Shown here one piece after another: positions 32,291 to 40,961 of a stretch of DNA of 64,000 bases (within the stretch, counting starts at the first letter, position 1; every line of letters begins with the position of its first letter). Below the pieces are notes generated by a model. The model saw only the letters and a program-made list of their open reading frames with translations. It did no database searches and was not told the DNA's origin. Both the position numbers and the translations under genes were made by a program. Origin of the DNA: Sphingomonas kyeonggiensis (GTDB lineage: Bacteria; Pseudomonadota; Alphaproteobacteria; Sphingomonadales; Sphingomonadaceae); NCBI RefSeq assembly GCF_014196745.1, contig NZ_JACIEH010000001.1, positions 248,001 to 312,000 on the forward strand, given 5' to 3'.

Positions 32291-33358
32291 TTAAGCCGCC
32301 GACGCCACCTGGCTCGCGACGGTCGCCACCTGGTCCTTGCCGGCGCGCTTGGCGGCGTAGAGCAGCTCGTCGGCGATGCGCAGTGCGTCGGCGGAGTCGT
32401 CCTCGATCGTGACGACGCCGGCGGAAAAGCTGATCCGGCCGATCGGCAGGTTGGTGGTCTGGTCGCGCAGCAACCGGTCGCGCAGCGACTTGCGGCAGGC
32501 GTCGAGCGTATCCGCGGCATCCTCGGCATCGGCGCCCTCGAACAGGCAGACGAACTCCTCGCCGCCATAGCGGGCGACGGTCACCTTCCGGCCGAGATAA
32601 TCGCGCAGCGTGCGGGCGACGAAGCGCAGCACCCGGTCACCGGTATGGTGGCCGTGGCGATCGTTGATCGCCTTGAAATTGTCGATGTCGCACAGCGCCA
32701 GCGCGAAGGGCGCGGCATTGGTCCGGGCGAGCGTCTCTTCCATCCGGGCGAAGAAGCCGCGGCGATTGGGCAGGCCGGTGAGGTGATCCTCCTCGGCCTC
32801 GCGCACCGCGCGCTCGAGATCGCTGCGCAGGCGCTTGGTGTCTTCGCGCGTGCTCTCCAGCCGGCCGCCGATCTTGCGAGTCGTCTCGGCGACCTCGAGC
32901 GTGACTTCGAGCAGGCGGCGATAGGTTTCGCCCGGCGCATGTTCCATCTCGCCGGCGGCCTGGCCGAGCGCGGTGGAATAGGCGCTGGTCGAGGCAGTGG
33001 CGTCCCCCACCGCGGCGAGGCAGTCGACCACCTTGCTCTCCAGCTCGCGGGTGAGCTTCTCGAGCTTGTCCGAGGTGTCGCCGGTGGCGCAGCGCTCCAT
33101 GATCTTCTCGACGTCGCGGTCGGTCAGGGTGCGCTTGACGGCGATCAGGTCCTCGGCCGCCTGGATCAGCTGCAGCTCGCGCCCGTCGAGGAAGCGGCCG
33201 GCGAAGTCGAAATTGGTCGTGCTGGGTTCGAGGCCATGCTCGAACAGCAAGGCGCCGATCTGCTCGTAGCGCAGCCGGTGCAGCGCGGCGCGATCGGGCG
33301 CGTCGTCACCGCGCCGGAACCACGAGGTGAGCGAGTGGAGCGAGATGGGCGCGTTCAT
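32291..33358 (-). CDS. Diguanylate cyclase (GGDEF)
   Basis: This 355-aa soluble protein has a helical N-terminal region (about 1-180; coiled-coil-like around TYRRLLEVTLEVAETTRKIGGRLESTREDTKRLRSDLERAVREAEE) and a C-terminal GGDEF domain beginning DHLTGLPNRRGFFARMEE, with active site YGGEEF. GGEEF is a catalytically competent variant. No RxxD inhibitory site precedes it. It should make cyclic di-GMP under control of the N-terminal region. Start ATG 33358 (MNAPISLHSL) is preferred; a longer frame is possible. Confidence 0.92.
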   Translation of the reverse strand: MNAPISLHSLTSWFRRGDDAPDRAALHRLRYEQIGALLFEHGLEPSTTNFDFAGRFLDGRELQLIQAAEDLIAVKRTLTDRDVEKIMERCATGDTSDKLEKLTRELESKVVDCLAAVGDATASTSAYSTALGQAAGEMEHAPGETYRRLLEVTLEVAETTRKIGGRLESTREDTKRLRSDLERAVREAEEDHLTGLPNRRGFFARMEETLARTNAAPFALALCDIDNFKAINDRHGHHTGDRVLRFVARTLRDYLGRKVTVARYGGEEFVCLFEGADAEDAADTLDACRKSLRDRLLRDQTTNLPIGRISFSAGVVTIEDDSADALRIADELLYAAKRAGKDQVATVASQVASAA

Positions 33359-33679
33359 GCCTGCGCTCCGCCGCGCGATGCGCCGCCGATTCGCATGGGG
33401 CTCTCGCCCGTGCACCGCTGCCCGATCTCAACCGTGGTCCGCATCACCCATCCTATATTCCGGGATGGATGATTACGCAGGTGACCGTTAATTTTCGGGT
33501 TACCGCGTCGGCGGATTCGTCAAATTGGGTAACGGGGCGGGGCCGGGATCACATCCATTTCGGTGGCGACACGACCAGTGGTTTCCCGGGCTCCCGCTTG
33601 AGCAGGCGCTCGGTATGGCGAAGTAGCTGATTAGCTTGGGTTCCTGCTTTCGCGGGAGCCGGTGGCGAGTCGCAGGTGC
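33359..33679. other. Gene-free stretch between the cyclase gene and arsC
   Basis: No supported gene is present. CATCCtatattccGGGATG near 33448-33466 could form a small hairpin in the cyclase promoter region. A degenerate half of repeat family 1 (CCTGCTTTCGCGGGAGCC) lies near 33645-33662, just beyond the arsC stop, and may act as its terminator. Confidence 0.4.
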
Positions 33680-34018
33680 CTATAGGATTTCACGGATCTT
33701 CTCGGGCGGGCGGCCGAGGCGAACGCCCTTTTCGGTGACGACGAGCGGCCGTTCGATCAGAATCGGATTCGTCGCCATCGCGTCGAGGATCGAGTCGTCA
33801 TCGGCGCCCTTGAGCGGCTTGGCGGCGTCCTCGGCGATGCGCAGGCCTTCGCGGGCGGTCATGCCGGCGCGGGCGTAGAGGTCCTTCAGCGTCTCGCGGC
33901 TCGGCGGGGTCTTGAGATACTCGACCACCTCGACCTCGAGCCCCGGCGTCCCGTTGAGAATCGCCAGGGCCTCGCGCGACTTGGAGCAGCGGGGATTGTG
34001 GTAGATCGTGGCCTTCAC
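33680..34018 (-). CDS. arsC: Arsenate reductase (glutaredoxin-dependent type)
   Basis: This 112-aa protein starts at GTG 34018 (VKATIYHNPRCSKSREAL) with the catalytic Cys in NPRCSKS and the C-terminal NPILIERPLVV segment typical of ArsC/YfgD proteins. It likely reduces arsenate or a related oxyanion or thiol substrate with glutaredoxin. It begins 2 bases after the accC stop, so it is probably co-transcribed with accBC. No other arsenic genes are nearby, so a YfgD-like housekeeping role is also possible. Confidence 0.88.
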   Translation of the reverse strand: MKATIYHNPRCSKSREALAILNGTPGLEVEVVEYLKTPPSRETLKDLYARAGMTAREGLRIAEDAAKPLKGADDDSILDAMATNPILIERPLVVTEKGVRLGRPPEKIREIL

Positions 34019-34020
34019 GA

Positions 34021-35376
34021 TCAGGCCTCGTCCTGCCGCGCCAGCCATTCCTCAAGCCACTTGATCGTATAGTCGCCCTTCTGGAACTCCGGGTCGTCGA
34101 GCAGCGCCTGGTGGAGCGGGATGGTGGTCTTCATCCCGTCGATCACGAACTCCTCGAGCGCACGGCGCAGGCGGCGGAGCGCGCCTTCGCGGGTGTGGCC
34201 CCAGACGATCAGCTTGGCGATCATCGAGTCGTAATAGGGCGGCACCTTGTAGCCGGCGTACAGGCCCGAATCGACGCGGACGTTCATGCCGCCCGGTGCG
34301 TGATAGCCCTTCACCAGGCCCGGCGAGGGGGCGAAGGTGCGGGGATCCTCGGCGTTGATGCGGCATTCGATCGCATGGCCGCGGAACTCGACATCCTCCT
34401 GGCGGAGGGTGAGGCCGTGGCCTTCGGCGACGCGGATCTGCTCGCGGACGAGGTCGAGGCCGGTGATCGCCTCGGTCACCGGATGCTCCACCTGCAGGCG
34501 GGTGTTCATCTCGATGAAGTAGAACTCGCCATTTTCCCAGAGGAACTCGATGGTGCCGGCGCCGCGATAGCCCATGTCGGCCATCGCCTTGGCGCAGATC
34601 CCGCCGATGCGGTTGCGCTCCTCGGTGGAGAGGACGGGCGAGGGGGCTTCCTCGAGCACCTTCTGGTGGCGGCGCTGGAGCGAGCAGTCGCGCTCGCCCA
34701 GGTGGATGGCGTTGCCGTTGCCGTCGCCGAACACCTGCACCTCGATGTGGCGCGGGTTGCCGAGATACTTTTCGAGATAGACCGTGGCGTCGCCAAAGGC
34801 GGCCTTCGCCTCGCTGCCGGCCTGGAGCATCTGCGCTTCGAGGTCGGCGGGGTTGGTGACGACCTTCATGCCGCGGCCGCCGCCGCCCGATGCCGCCTTG
34901 ATGATCACGGGGTAGCCGGCGGCTTCCGCGATCAGCTTGGCTTCCTCGACGTCGCTGATCGCGCCGTCCGAACCGGGGACGAGCGGGAGGCCGAGCGCGC
35001 CGGCGGTGCGCTTCGCCTCGATCTTGTCGCCCATCGTGCGGATGTGCTCGGGCTTGGGGCCGACGAAGATGATACCGTGGGCCTCGACGATCTCGGCGAA
35101 CTTGGCGTTCTCCGAGAGGAAGCCGTATCCCGGATGGATCGCATCCGCGCCCGAGATCTCCGCCGCGGCGATGATCCGGTCGATCTTCAGATAGCTCTCG
35201 CCCGCCGCCGGCGGCCCGATGCAGATCGCCTCGTCGGCGAGGCGCACGTGCATCGCGTCGCTATCGGCGGTGGAGTGCACCGCCACCGTCTTGATGCCCA
35301 TCTCGTGGCAGGCACGGTGGATGCGCAGGGCGATCTCGCCGCGATTGGCGATCAGGAGCTTCTTGATCTCGGGCAC
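34021..35376 (-). CDS. accC: Acetyl-CoA carboxylase, biotin carboxylase subunit
   Basis: The protein has 451 aa. [27 protein letters not shown] is the biotin carboxylase N-terminus. The ATP-grasp glycine-rich loop [14 protein letters not shown], the catalytic region [14 protein letters not shown], and the end [27 protein letters not shown] are all present. It carboxylates biotin on AccB as the first half of malonyl-CoA synthesis. It follows accB by 6 bases in the usual accB-accC order. Confidence 0.98.
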   Translation of the reverse strand: MPEIKKLLIANRGEIALRIHRACHEMGIKTVAVHSTADSDAMHVRLADEAICIGPPAAGESYLKIDRIIAAAEISGADAIHPGYGFLSENAKFAEIVEAHGIIFVGPKPEHIRTMGDKIEAKRTAGALGLPLVPGSDGAISDVEEAKLIAEAAGYPVIIKAASGGGGRGMKVVTNPADLEAQMLQAGSEAKAAFGDATVYLEKYLGNPRHIEVQVFGDGNGNAIHLGERDCSLQRRHQKVLEEAPSPVLSTEERNRIGGICAKAMADMGYRGAGTIEFLWENGEFYFIEMNTRLQVEHPVTEAITGLDLVREQIRVAEGHGLTLRQEDVEFRGHAIECRINAEDPRTFAPSPGLVKGYHAPGGMNVRVDSGLYAGYKVPPYYDSMIAKLIVWGHTREGALRRLRRALEEFVIDGMKTTIPLHQALLDDPEFQKGDYTIKWLEEWLARQDEA

Positions 35377-35382
35377 TTGGGC

Positions 35383-35868
35383 TTACTCGACGACCACGAG
35401 GGGCTGGTCGAACTCGACCGGCTGGCCATTGTCGACCAGGATCGCCTTGACCGTGCCGGGCGCGGTGGCGGTGATCGGGTTCATCACCTTCATCGCCTCG
35501 ATGATCAGCAGCGTGTCGCCGGGCTTCACGGCCTGGCCGACCGCGATGAAGTTCGGCGCTTCCGGGTTCGGCGCCAGATAGACCGTGCCGACCATCGGCG
35601 ACTTGACGGCGTTCAGCGCGGCGGCGGGCGCGGCTTCGGCGGCCGGCGCGGCGGCGGCTGCGACCGGAGCGGCTGCCGCGACCGGGGCGGCCATCGGCGC
35701 CTGCAGGAGTGCCGGTGCGGCCTGCACGGTGCGTGCGACGCGGACCTTGCGATCACCGTCCTCGACTTCGATTTCGGTGAGATTGGTGTCGTCCAGCACG
35801 GCGGCAAGCTGCCGCACCAGGTCGATGTCGACCTGCATCGCGCCCGTCTTGTCGTTCTTATCTGCCAT
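35383..35868 (-). CDS. accB: Biotin carboxyl carrier protein of acetyl-CoA carboxylase
   Basis: The protein has 161 aa. An N-terminal helical region precedes an Ala/Pro-rich flexible linker (about 50-86). The biotinyl domain follows with K127 in EAMKVMN as the biotinylation site. It carries carboxybiotin between the AccC and AccAD active sites. It lies 35 bases downstream of aroQ on the same strand and is first in the accB-accC-arsC run. Confidence 0.97.
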   Translation of the reverse strand: MADKNDKTGAMQVDIDLVRQLAAVLDDTNLTEIEVEDGDRKVRVARTVQAAPALLQAPMAAPVAAAAPVAAAAAPAAEAAPAAALNAVKSPMVGTVYLAPNPEAPNFIAVGQAVKPGDTLLIIEAMKVMNPITATAPGTVKAILVDNGQPVEFDQPLVVVE

Positions 35869-35903
35869 TTGATCTCGTTCTTCCGATGAAACCGCGCCCT
35901 TTG

Positions 35904-36344
35904 TCAGAGGAGCGCGGCGGCTTCAAGCGCAAGCATGTAGGACAGCGCCCCGAAACCGGCGATGGTTCCTTTGGCGGCCATGCCCACATAGCTGTGGTGG
36001 CGAAACTCCTCCCGCGTGTGCGGGTTGGAGAGATGGACTTCGAGTACCGGTGTCTTGATCGCGCGGATCGCGTCGTAGAGCGCGATGCTGGTATGGGTGA
36101 AGGCGCCGGCGTTGAGCAGCACCGCCTTCGCACCGCGCGCCTGCGCCTCGTGCAGCCAGTCGACCAGATGGCCTTCGTGATTCGACTGGCGCAGGTCGAT
36201 CTCGAGATCGAGCTCCTTCGCGCGGTCCTCCAGGCGGCCCGCAATATCGTCGAGCGTGTCCGATCCGTAGATCTCCGGCTCGCGCAGCCCCAGCAGATTC
36301 AGGTTGGGACCGTTGAGTACGTAGATCGTATTGGCCAAGGCCAA
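35904..36344 (-). CDS. aroQ: Type II 3-dehydroquinate dehydratase
   Basis: The protein has 146 aa, the usual length. [21 protein letters not shown] is the type II signature, with the catalytic Tyr in [38 protein letters not shown] (catalytic His region) and [23 protein letters not shown] [14 protein letters not shown] follow. It dehydrates 3-dehydroquinate in the shikimate pathway. It precedes accB on the same strand, an arrangement frequent in proteobacteria. Confidence 0.97.
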   Translation of the reverse strand: MALANTIYVLNGPNLNLLGLREPEIYGSDTLDDIAGRLEDRAKELDLEIDLRQSNHEGHLVDWLHEAQARGAKAVLLNAGAFTHTSIALYDAIRAIKTPVLEVHLSNPHTREEFRHHSYVGMAAKGTIAGFGALSYMLALEAAALL

Positions 36345-36419
36345 GCCTTTCGGTTGCGGGCGCGGGAGCGGCTTCCCTATATGAGCCCGCGCTTCCGATC
36401 AAATTTCCAAGGACAGTTC

Positions 36420-37424
36420 ATGCACAGCGACGGCACCGTCTCCATCACCGTAAATGGCGAACACAAGCGGGTGACGGCCGGCCTGACCATCGCCCAGCTC
36501 GCCGAGGAACTGGGGCTGATCCCCGCCAAGCTGGCGGTGGAGCGGAACCTGGAAGTCGTGCCGCGTTCGACGCTGAACGAAGTGATCGTCGAGGATGGCG
36601 ACGAGCTGGAGATCGTCCACTTCGTCGGCGGTGGCGACCACGGCAGGCCGGTGGACGAAGATACCTGGACCGTGGCCGGCAAGACCTTCGGCTCGCGGCT
36701 GATCGTCGGCACCGGCAAGTACAAGGATTTCGAGCAGAACGCTGCGGCCGTCGCCGCCTCGGGCGCCGAGATCGTCACGGTTGCCGTCCGGCGGGTGAAC
36801 GTAAGCGATCCGAACGCGCCGATGCTCACCGACTATATCGATCCCAGGAAGATCACCTACCTGCCCAACACCGCCGGCTGCTTCGATGCCGAGTCGGCGA
36901 TCCGCACGCTGCGCCTGGCGCGCGAGGCGGGCGGCTGGGAGCTGGTGAAGCTCGAAGTGCTGGGCGAGGCGCGAACGCTCTATCCCGACATGGTCGAGAC
37001 GCTGCGCGCCACCGAGATCCTGGCCAAGGAAGGCTTCAAGCCGATGGTCTATTGCGTCGACGATCCCATCGCCGCCAAGCGGCTGGAGGATGCCGGCGCG
37101 GTGGCGATCATGCCGCTCGGCGCGCCGATCGGATCGGGGCTGGGCATCCAGAACCAGGTGACGATCCGCCTGATCGTCGAGGGCGCCAAGGTGCCGGTGC
37201 TGGTCGATGCCGGTGTCGGCTCGGCGAGCGACGCGGCGGTGGGCATGGAGCTCGGCTGCGACGGCATCCTGATGAACACCGCGATCGCCGAGGCCAAGGA
37301 CCCGATCCTGATGGCCGCGGCGATGAAGGCGGCGGTGGAGGCCGGGCGCCTCTCCTATCGCGCAGGTCGCATGGCCAAGCGCCGCTATGCCGATCCGTCG
37401 AGCCCGCTGGCGGGGCTGATCTGA
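36420..37424 (+). CDS. thiG: ThiS-ThiG fusion: sulfur carrier and thiazole synthase
   Basis: The protein has 334 aa. Residues 1-72 are ThiS-like ([27 protein letters not shown], ending EIVHFVGGG at G70-G72). Residues 80-334 are ThiG ([33 protein letters not shown] with the Schiff-base Lys, [36 protein letters not shown]). It builds the thiazole phosphate of thiamine. Start ATG 36420 has AAGGA upstream. The fusion means the ThiS C-terminal Gly-Gly is internal and must be freed or used in a non-standard way. Such fusions are annotated in sphingomonads. Confidence 0.93.
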   Translation: MHSDGTVSITVNGEHKRVTAGLTIAQLAEELGLIPAKLAVERNLEVVPRSTLNEVIVEDGDELEIVHFVGGGDHGRPVDEDTWTVAGKTFGSRLIVGTGKYKDFEQNAAAVAASGAEIVTVAVRRVNVSDPNAPMLTDYIDPRKITYLPNTAGCFDAESAIRTLRLAREAGGWELVKLEVLGEARTLYPDMVETLRATEILAKEGFKPMVYCVDDPIAAKRLEDAGAVAIMPLGAPIGSGLGIQNQVTIRLIVEGAKVPVLVDAGVGSASDAAVGMELGCDGILMNTAIAEAKDPILMAAAMKAAVEAGRLSYRAGRMAKRRYADPSSPLAGLI

Positions 37425-38185
37425 TGCGCGGTGCTGCCGTCGCGTTGGCCCTGCTCGCGCTCTCCGCCTGCCATCCCAAGCCGGCGAACGCGCCCAAGGA
37501 ATCGCGCGCCATGTCGGCCGAGCCGGTCACGCTCACCGCGGCGGACGGCGTGAAGGTTGCCGGCGTCTATACCGCCACCGACAGGCCCAAGGCGCTGATC
37601 CTGCTGTTCCACCAGGCCGAATCGGGCAAGGACGAATACGCCACGATCGCGCCGCGGCTGGCGACCTGGGGCTATGCCTCGCTGCGCATCGACCAGCGTG
37701 CCGGCGGCGACCTGTTCGGCGTCAACCAGACGGTGAAGGATCTGGGCCGGTCGACGAGCTTCTACCAGGCCAAGCCGGACCTGGTCGCCGCGCTGGCCTG
37801 GGCGAAGGACAAGAAGCTGCCGGTGATCCTGTTGGGCAGCAGCTATTCGGCGTCGCTCGCCTTCCTGCTCGCCGCCGATTATCCCGAGCAGGTGCGAGCC
37901 GTGATGGCCTTCTCGCCGGGCGAGTATTTCACCGACAAGACGCTGGTCCAGACGGCCGCGGCCAAGGTGAAGGCGCCGGTGTTCGTTACTTCGGCGCAGG
38001 ACGGGCACGAGATCGACGAGGCCCGCGCCATCCTCGCCGCCGTGCCGGGCAAGGACAAGGAGCAGTTCGTGCCCAAGCAGGGCGGGGTGCACGGCGCCTC
38101 GACGCTACTCCGCACCAAGAACAAGGACGGCGCCGAGCCGGCCTGGGCGGCTGTGATCGCGTTCCTGCAGAAGGTCGCGCCGTAA
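37424..38185 (+). CDS. Alpha/beta-hydrolase lipoprotein
   Basis: This is a 253-aa precursor with a lipoprotein signal peptide; LSAC gives lipidated Cys16. The rest is an alpha/beta-hydrolase fold: KALILLFHQAESGKDEY (oxyanion-hole region), GYASLRIDQRAGG, then the nucleophile elbow LLGSSYSASLA, and a later HGAS with a His near the C-terminus. It resembles dienelactone-hydrolase-type esterases. The substrate is unknown. Its start overlaps the thiG stop, so it may be co-transcribed. Confidence 0.85.
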   Translation: MRGAAVALALLALSACHPKPANAPKESRAMSAEPVTLTAADGVKVAGVYTATDRPKALILLFHQAESGKDEYATIAPRLATWGYASLRIDQRAGGDLFGVNQTVKDLGRSTSFYQAKPDLVAALAWAKDKKLPVILLGSSYSASLAFLLAADYPEQVRAVMAFSPGEYFTDKTLVQTAAAKVKAPVFVTSAQDGHEIDEARAILAAVPGKDKEQFVPKQGGVHGASTLLRTKNKDGAEPAWAAVIAFLQKVAP

Positions 38186-38191
38186 CGCCGA

Positions 38192-38220
38192 TCCCCTCCC
38201 TTTCCGGGGAGGGGAGTTTT
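38192..38220 (+). terminator. Terminator after the hydrolase gene
   Basis: CCCCTCCC and GGGAGGGG form an 8-bp stem around a 6-base loop, followed by AGTTTT. It sits directly before the convergent methyltransferase stop. Confidence 0.7.
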
Positions 38221-38816
38221 CAATGCGGCTTGCGCACCAGCCAGACCGAGCGTCCACCGGTCGCAGCATCCTCGGGCTTGTACGCCAGTTCGAACAGCCC
38301 GGTCCTGGCGAACACCGCCCGATATTCCGCCGGATCGGCGCTGGCGTGGTGGATTTCCTCCCCGAACTGGCAGCCCATGGCGATGCCGCGCGCCGGCCCC
38401 GTGTTGAACAGCAGCGCGCCGCCCGGCGAGAGCCACGGCACCAGGCGCTCGATCAGCGCCAATTGGTCGTCGGCGGGCAAGTGGAACAGGCTGTCCCAGG
38501 CGACGATCCCGCCGAACATCATGTCCAGCGCGACGCCGCGCATGTCGGCGGCGATCCAGCGCTCGCGCGGGAAGCGGGTGCGGCACAGTGTGATCATCGC
38601 TTCCGACCCATCGACTCCGGTGATCGGATGGCCATGGTCGTGGAGATAGCGCGCGATCGGCTCGCCGGCGCCGCAGCCGAGATCGAGGACCGGCGCTCCC
38701 TTGGGCACGCCCAGCAGGAAGCGATCGAGCCAGGCGCGCTCCGCGAAGCGCTTGCGGCGTTCATTGTCGAACGCATGCGCATGCCGTTCATAATGCTCGG
38801 TAATCCGTTCTGGCAT
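38220..38816 (-). CDS. Class I SAM-dependent methyltransferase
   Basis: The protein has 198 aa. APVLDLGCGAGEPIARYLHDHGHPITGVDGSEAMI contains the SAM-binding motif I (DLGCGAG) and the acidic end of strand 2. WIAADMRGVALDMMFGGIVAWDSLFHL and GGALLFNTGP complete the fold. The substrate is unknown. Start ATG 38816 is the second of two closely spaced ATGs. The csbD promoter begins 4 bases beyond it on the other strand. Confidence 0.88.
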   Translation of the reverse strand: MPERITEHYERHAHAFDNERRKRFAERAWLDRFLLGVPKGAPVLDLGCGAGEPIARYLHDHGHPITGVDGSEAMITLCRTRFPRERWIAADMRGVALDMMFGGIVAWDSLFHLPADDQLALIERLVPWLSPGGALLFNTGPARGIAMGCQFGEEIHHASADPAEYRAVFARTGLFELAYKPEDAATGGRSVWLVRKPH

Positions 38817-38819
38817 GAC

Positions 38820-38845
38820 GGAACCCAATTCCTTCGCGGACCGTT
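38820..38845 (+). promoter_or_regulatory. EcfG-type stress promoter of csbD
   Basis: GGAAC (38820-38824), 17 bases, CGTT (38842-38845) is a perfect match to the alphaproteobacterial general stress sigma (EcfG) consensus. It lies 61 bases before the csbD ATG, and CsbD-family genes are typical members of that regulon. Confidence 0.8.
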
Positions 38846-38906
38846 GTTTCAGTCGAACGGATCACAGGCGCGGCCAAGCGCCGATCCGCGGTAGGAGATT
38901 GAAATC

Positions 38907-39110
38907 ATGGGTGAACTTACCGACAAGATCAAGGGCAACGTCAACGAGTTGGTCGGCAAGGCCAAGCAGGCGATCGCCGGCGACCCGGCCGATCCGCAGC
39001 GCACGCATGCCGATGACAAGCTCGATGCCGAGGGCAAGCTCCAGGAAGCCAAGGGCAAGGGCCAGCAGTTCATCGGCAAGGTGAAGGGCGCGCTCGGCGA
39101 CGATATCTGA
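38907..39110 (+). CDS. CsbD-family stress protein
   Basis: This 67-aa hydrophilic protein starts MGELTDKIKGNVNELVGKAKQAIAGDP and repeats K-G-x-x-x-E-x-x-GKxK-type motifs (GKLQEAKGKGQQFIGKVKGALGDD), the CsbD signature. These small, largely disordered proteins accumulate in general stress. The EcfG-type promoter upstream and hairpin terminator downstream make it a single-gene stress unit. Confidence 0.95.
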   Translation: MGELTDKIKGNVNELVGKAKQAIAGDPADPQRTHADDKLDAEGKLQEAKGKGQQFIGKVKGALGDDI

Positions 39111-39131
39111 TCCGCCAGCGGATACTCAGGC

Positions 39132-39161
39132 GAGGCCGCTCCGGCAAACCGGGGCGGCCTC
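39132..39161 (+). terminator. Terminator after csbD
   Basis: GAGGCCGCTCCGG and CCGGGGCGGCCTC form a 13-bp stem (one mismatch) with a CAAA-type loop, followed by TTCGTTT. It lies 21 bases after the csbD stop. Confidence 0.78.
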
Positions 39162-39222
39162 TTCGTTTGCGAGGCTTCCGAGCGTAGGATGCGCCATGGT
39201 TTCGAAGACGCCCCCACCGCCT

Positions 39223-39249
39223 GAGACCCCGGCTTTCGCCGGGGTGACG
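39223..39249. repeat. Intergenic repeat, family 1, half element
   Basis: GAGACCCCGGC, TTTC, GCCGGGGTGACG matches the right arm of the two-arm copies at 32153 and 48032. The stem CCCCGGC/GCCGGGG lies just beyond the SDR stop and may end that transcript. Confidence 0.75.
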
Positions 39250-39257
39250 GTCCGGGC

Positions 39258-40064
39258 TTACGCCGCCACCGTCTCGCGGTAGCGCGGGGCGACGTCGCGC
39301 TTGGAGAGGTGCGGGCCCATCGCCAGGCGGGCATTGTTGTAGCTCTCGTACAGTCCCTCGTCGGCGAGCGGCGGGATCGTGACCGTCTCACCCTTGTCGA
39401 AGCCGAGCAGCGAGGCATCGACCAGGTCGTACACGTCCATCACCATCTCCGCCGGAAAGCTGTCGACATCCTTGCCCGAACGCTCCCAGATCTCGGTGCG
39501 GGTGGCACCGGGCAGCACGGCCTGGACGCGCACGCCCTTCGGCTCCAGCTGGCTGGCAAGCGAGAGCGAGACGTTGAGCACGAAGGCCTTCGACCCCGAA
39601 TAGGTGCCGTCGAAAGCCTCGGGCGCCAGGGCGAGCACCGAGGCGAGGTTGATGATGCCGCCCTTGCCGCGTGCCTGGAATGCCTTGCCGGCGGCAGAAG
39701 CGAGCACGGTGGGGGCGGTGACGTTGAGGGCGATCAGCCGCTCGAGCGCCGGCGCTTCATTGTCGAGCAGCCCGCCGTTCAGCGACATGCCGGCATTGTT
39801 GACCAGCAAGGTGATCGCGGCGTCGCTGGCCAGGCGCTTCGCCACGCGATCGAGATCGTCGCCATCGGTGAGGTCGGCGCGAACCACTTCAATGGTGCGA
39901 CCGGTCTCGGCGGTCAGGCGATCGGCTAGCGCCTGCATGCGCGCAGCGTCGCGGGCGACGAGGATCAGGTCGTGGCCGCGTTTCGCCAGGCGGTCCGCAT
40001 AGACGGCGCCGATGCCGGTGGAAGCGCCGGTGATCAGGGCAGTGCCCAGGGTGGAATCAGTCAT
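39258..40064 (-). CDS. Short-chain dehydrogenase/reductase (DltE-like)
   Basis: The protein has 268 aa. TALITGASTGIGAVYADRLAKRGHDLILVARDAARM is the Rossmann NAD(P) motif TGxxxGIG, NNAGMSLNGG follows, and the catalytic Y-x3-K is in GTYSGSKAF with the upstream Ser. The substrate is unknown. It is divergent from an HxlR regulator gene with a shared control region, a common pairing in which the regulator represses the SDR. Confidence 0.93.
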   Translation of the reverse strand: MTDSTLGTALITGASTGIGAVYADRLAKRGHDLILVARDAARMQALADRLTAETGRTIEVVRADLTDGDDLDRVAKRLASDAAITLLVNNAGMSLNGGLLDNEAPALERLIALNVTAPTVLASAAGKAFQARGKGGIINLASVLALAPEAFDGTYSGSKAFVLNVSLSLASQLEPKGVRVQAVLPGATRTEIWERSGKDVDSFPAEMVMDVYDLVDASLLGFDKGETVTIPPLADEGLYESYNNARLAMGPHLSKRDVAPRYRETVAA

Positions 40065-40107
40065 GGTTCGTCTCCGTTGCGGCCCGGAGATCGAGTCGCT
40101 TGCATTT

Positions 40108-40130
40108 TAATAGTAACTCACTATCATTAT
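40108..40130. promoter_or_regulatory. Operator candidate between the SDR and HxlR genes
   Basis: TAATAGT (40108-40114) faces ACTA (40120-40123) followed by TCATTA, an imperfect inverted repeat around AACTC. HxlR proteins bind such AT-rich dyads between divergent genes. It lies close to the HxlR start. Confidence 0.4.
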
Positions 40131-40133
40131 GCA

Positions 40134-40622
40134 ATGGACGTTGACCAAGAAAATTCGCAGACCTGCTGTCCGGTCGCCCGCGGGCTGGCCAAGGTGGGGG
40201 ATGCGTGGAGCATGCTGATCCTGCGCGATCTGAGCCTGGGGCTCAGCCGCTTCGAGGCACTACGCACCAGCCTGGGGATCGCGCCGAACATCCTGACCGC
40301 GCGGTTGCGCGCGCTGGTCGAGGCGGGGCTGGTGGCGAAGCGGCGCTACAGCGAACGCCCGCCGCGCGACGAATATGTGCTGACCGAAGCGGGGCACGAT
40401 TTCCTGCCGGTGCTGCACGTGATCGGGGAATGGGGCCGGCGCCACAATGGCGAGGGCGGCACCAGCCGGCTGGTCGATACCGAGACGGAGATGCTGGTCG
40501 AGCCGGTGGTGATCGACCGGATCAGCGGCAAGCCGCTGGCGGGCGCGAAGCTGCGCCTGGCGCAGCCGGACGATCCGCTGGTGTCGGGAGCGCCGGCGAA
40601 GCGGTCCTGGTTGCTGGACTAA
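40134..40622 (+). CDS. HxlR-family transcriptional regulator
   Basis: The protein has 162 aa. The HxlR winged helix reads CCPVARGLAKVGDAWSMLILRDLSLGLSRFEALRTSLGIAPNILTARLRALVEAGLVAKRRYSERPPRDEYVLTEAGHDF. The Cys pair near residue 11 could sense redox or electrophiles, as in HypR-type members. About 55 extra C-terminal residues follow the domain. It is divergent from the SDR gene, its probable target. Confidence 0.93.
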   Translation: MDVDQENSQTCCPVARGLAKVGDAWSMLILRDLSLGLSRFEALRTSLGIAPNILTARLRALVEAGLVAKRRYSERPPRDEYVLTEAGHDFLPVLHVIGEWGRRHNGEGGTSRLVDTETEMLVEPVVIDRISGKPLAGAKLRLAQPDDPLVSGAPAKRSWLLD

Positions 40623-40646
40623 TCGAGCCTGGAAGAACCCCGGCGA

Positions 40647-40886
40647 TCAATCCGGGATGTAGAAGCTCCACAGCTCGCTCTGCAGCTTGTGCGCGGCGAA
40701 GCGCACCGGGCGCGTCTTGGGCCCGATTTCGCAGATCATGTGCGACAGGATGTCGGCTGGGACCATCGGATCGGGCAGGCGCACGGTCTCCGCGTTGATC
40801 CAGCGCCATTCTTCCAGCCAGACCCGGTGGTTCTGGATGGTCAGATTGTCTCCCTTGCGTCCGACGTGCAGATGCCGCCAGCCCAT
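40647..40886 (-). CDS. Conserved hypothetical small protein
   Basis: This 79-aa soluble protein, MGWRHLHVGRKGDNLTIQNHRVWLEEWRWINAE onward, is rich in Trp, His and Arg. I recognise no family. Its coherent composition and position between convergent and divergent real genes support coding. It converges with the HxlR gene and is followed on the same strand, after 75 bases upstream, by nothing related. Confidence 0.6.
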   Translation of the reverse strand: MGWRHLHVGRKGDNLTIQNHRVWLEEWRWINAETVRLPDPMVPADILSHMICEIGPKTRPVRFAAHKLQSELWSFYIPD

Positions 40887-40961
40887 ATGCCTGCCTCTTC
40901 GGTTGTCCCTGTTCCGTCATTATAGCGGGCGGGGGACCGGCAAAGCCGCGGACTGGCGGGA

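Noticed and set aside
34111..35889. 592-codon plus-strand frame
   Set aside because: It lies antisense to accC and accB, which are certain. Its composition is that of a shadow frame.
36345..36419. TPP riboswitch upstream of thiSG
   Set aside because: The 75-base divergent gap is too short for a TPP aptamer and lacks its CTGAGA-type core.
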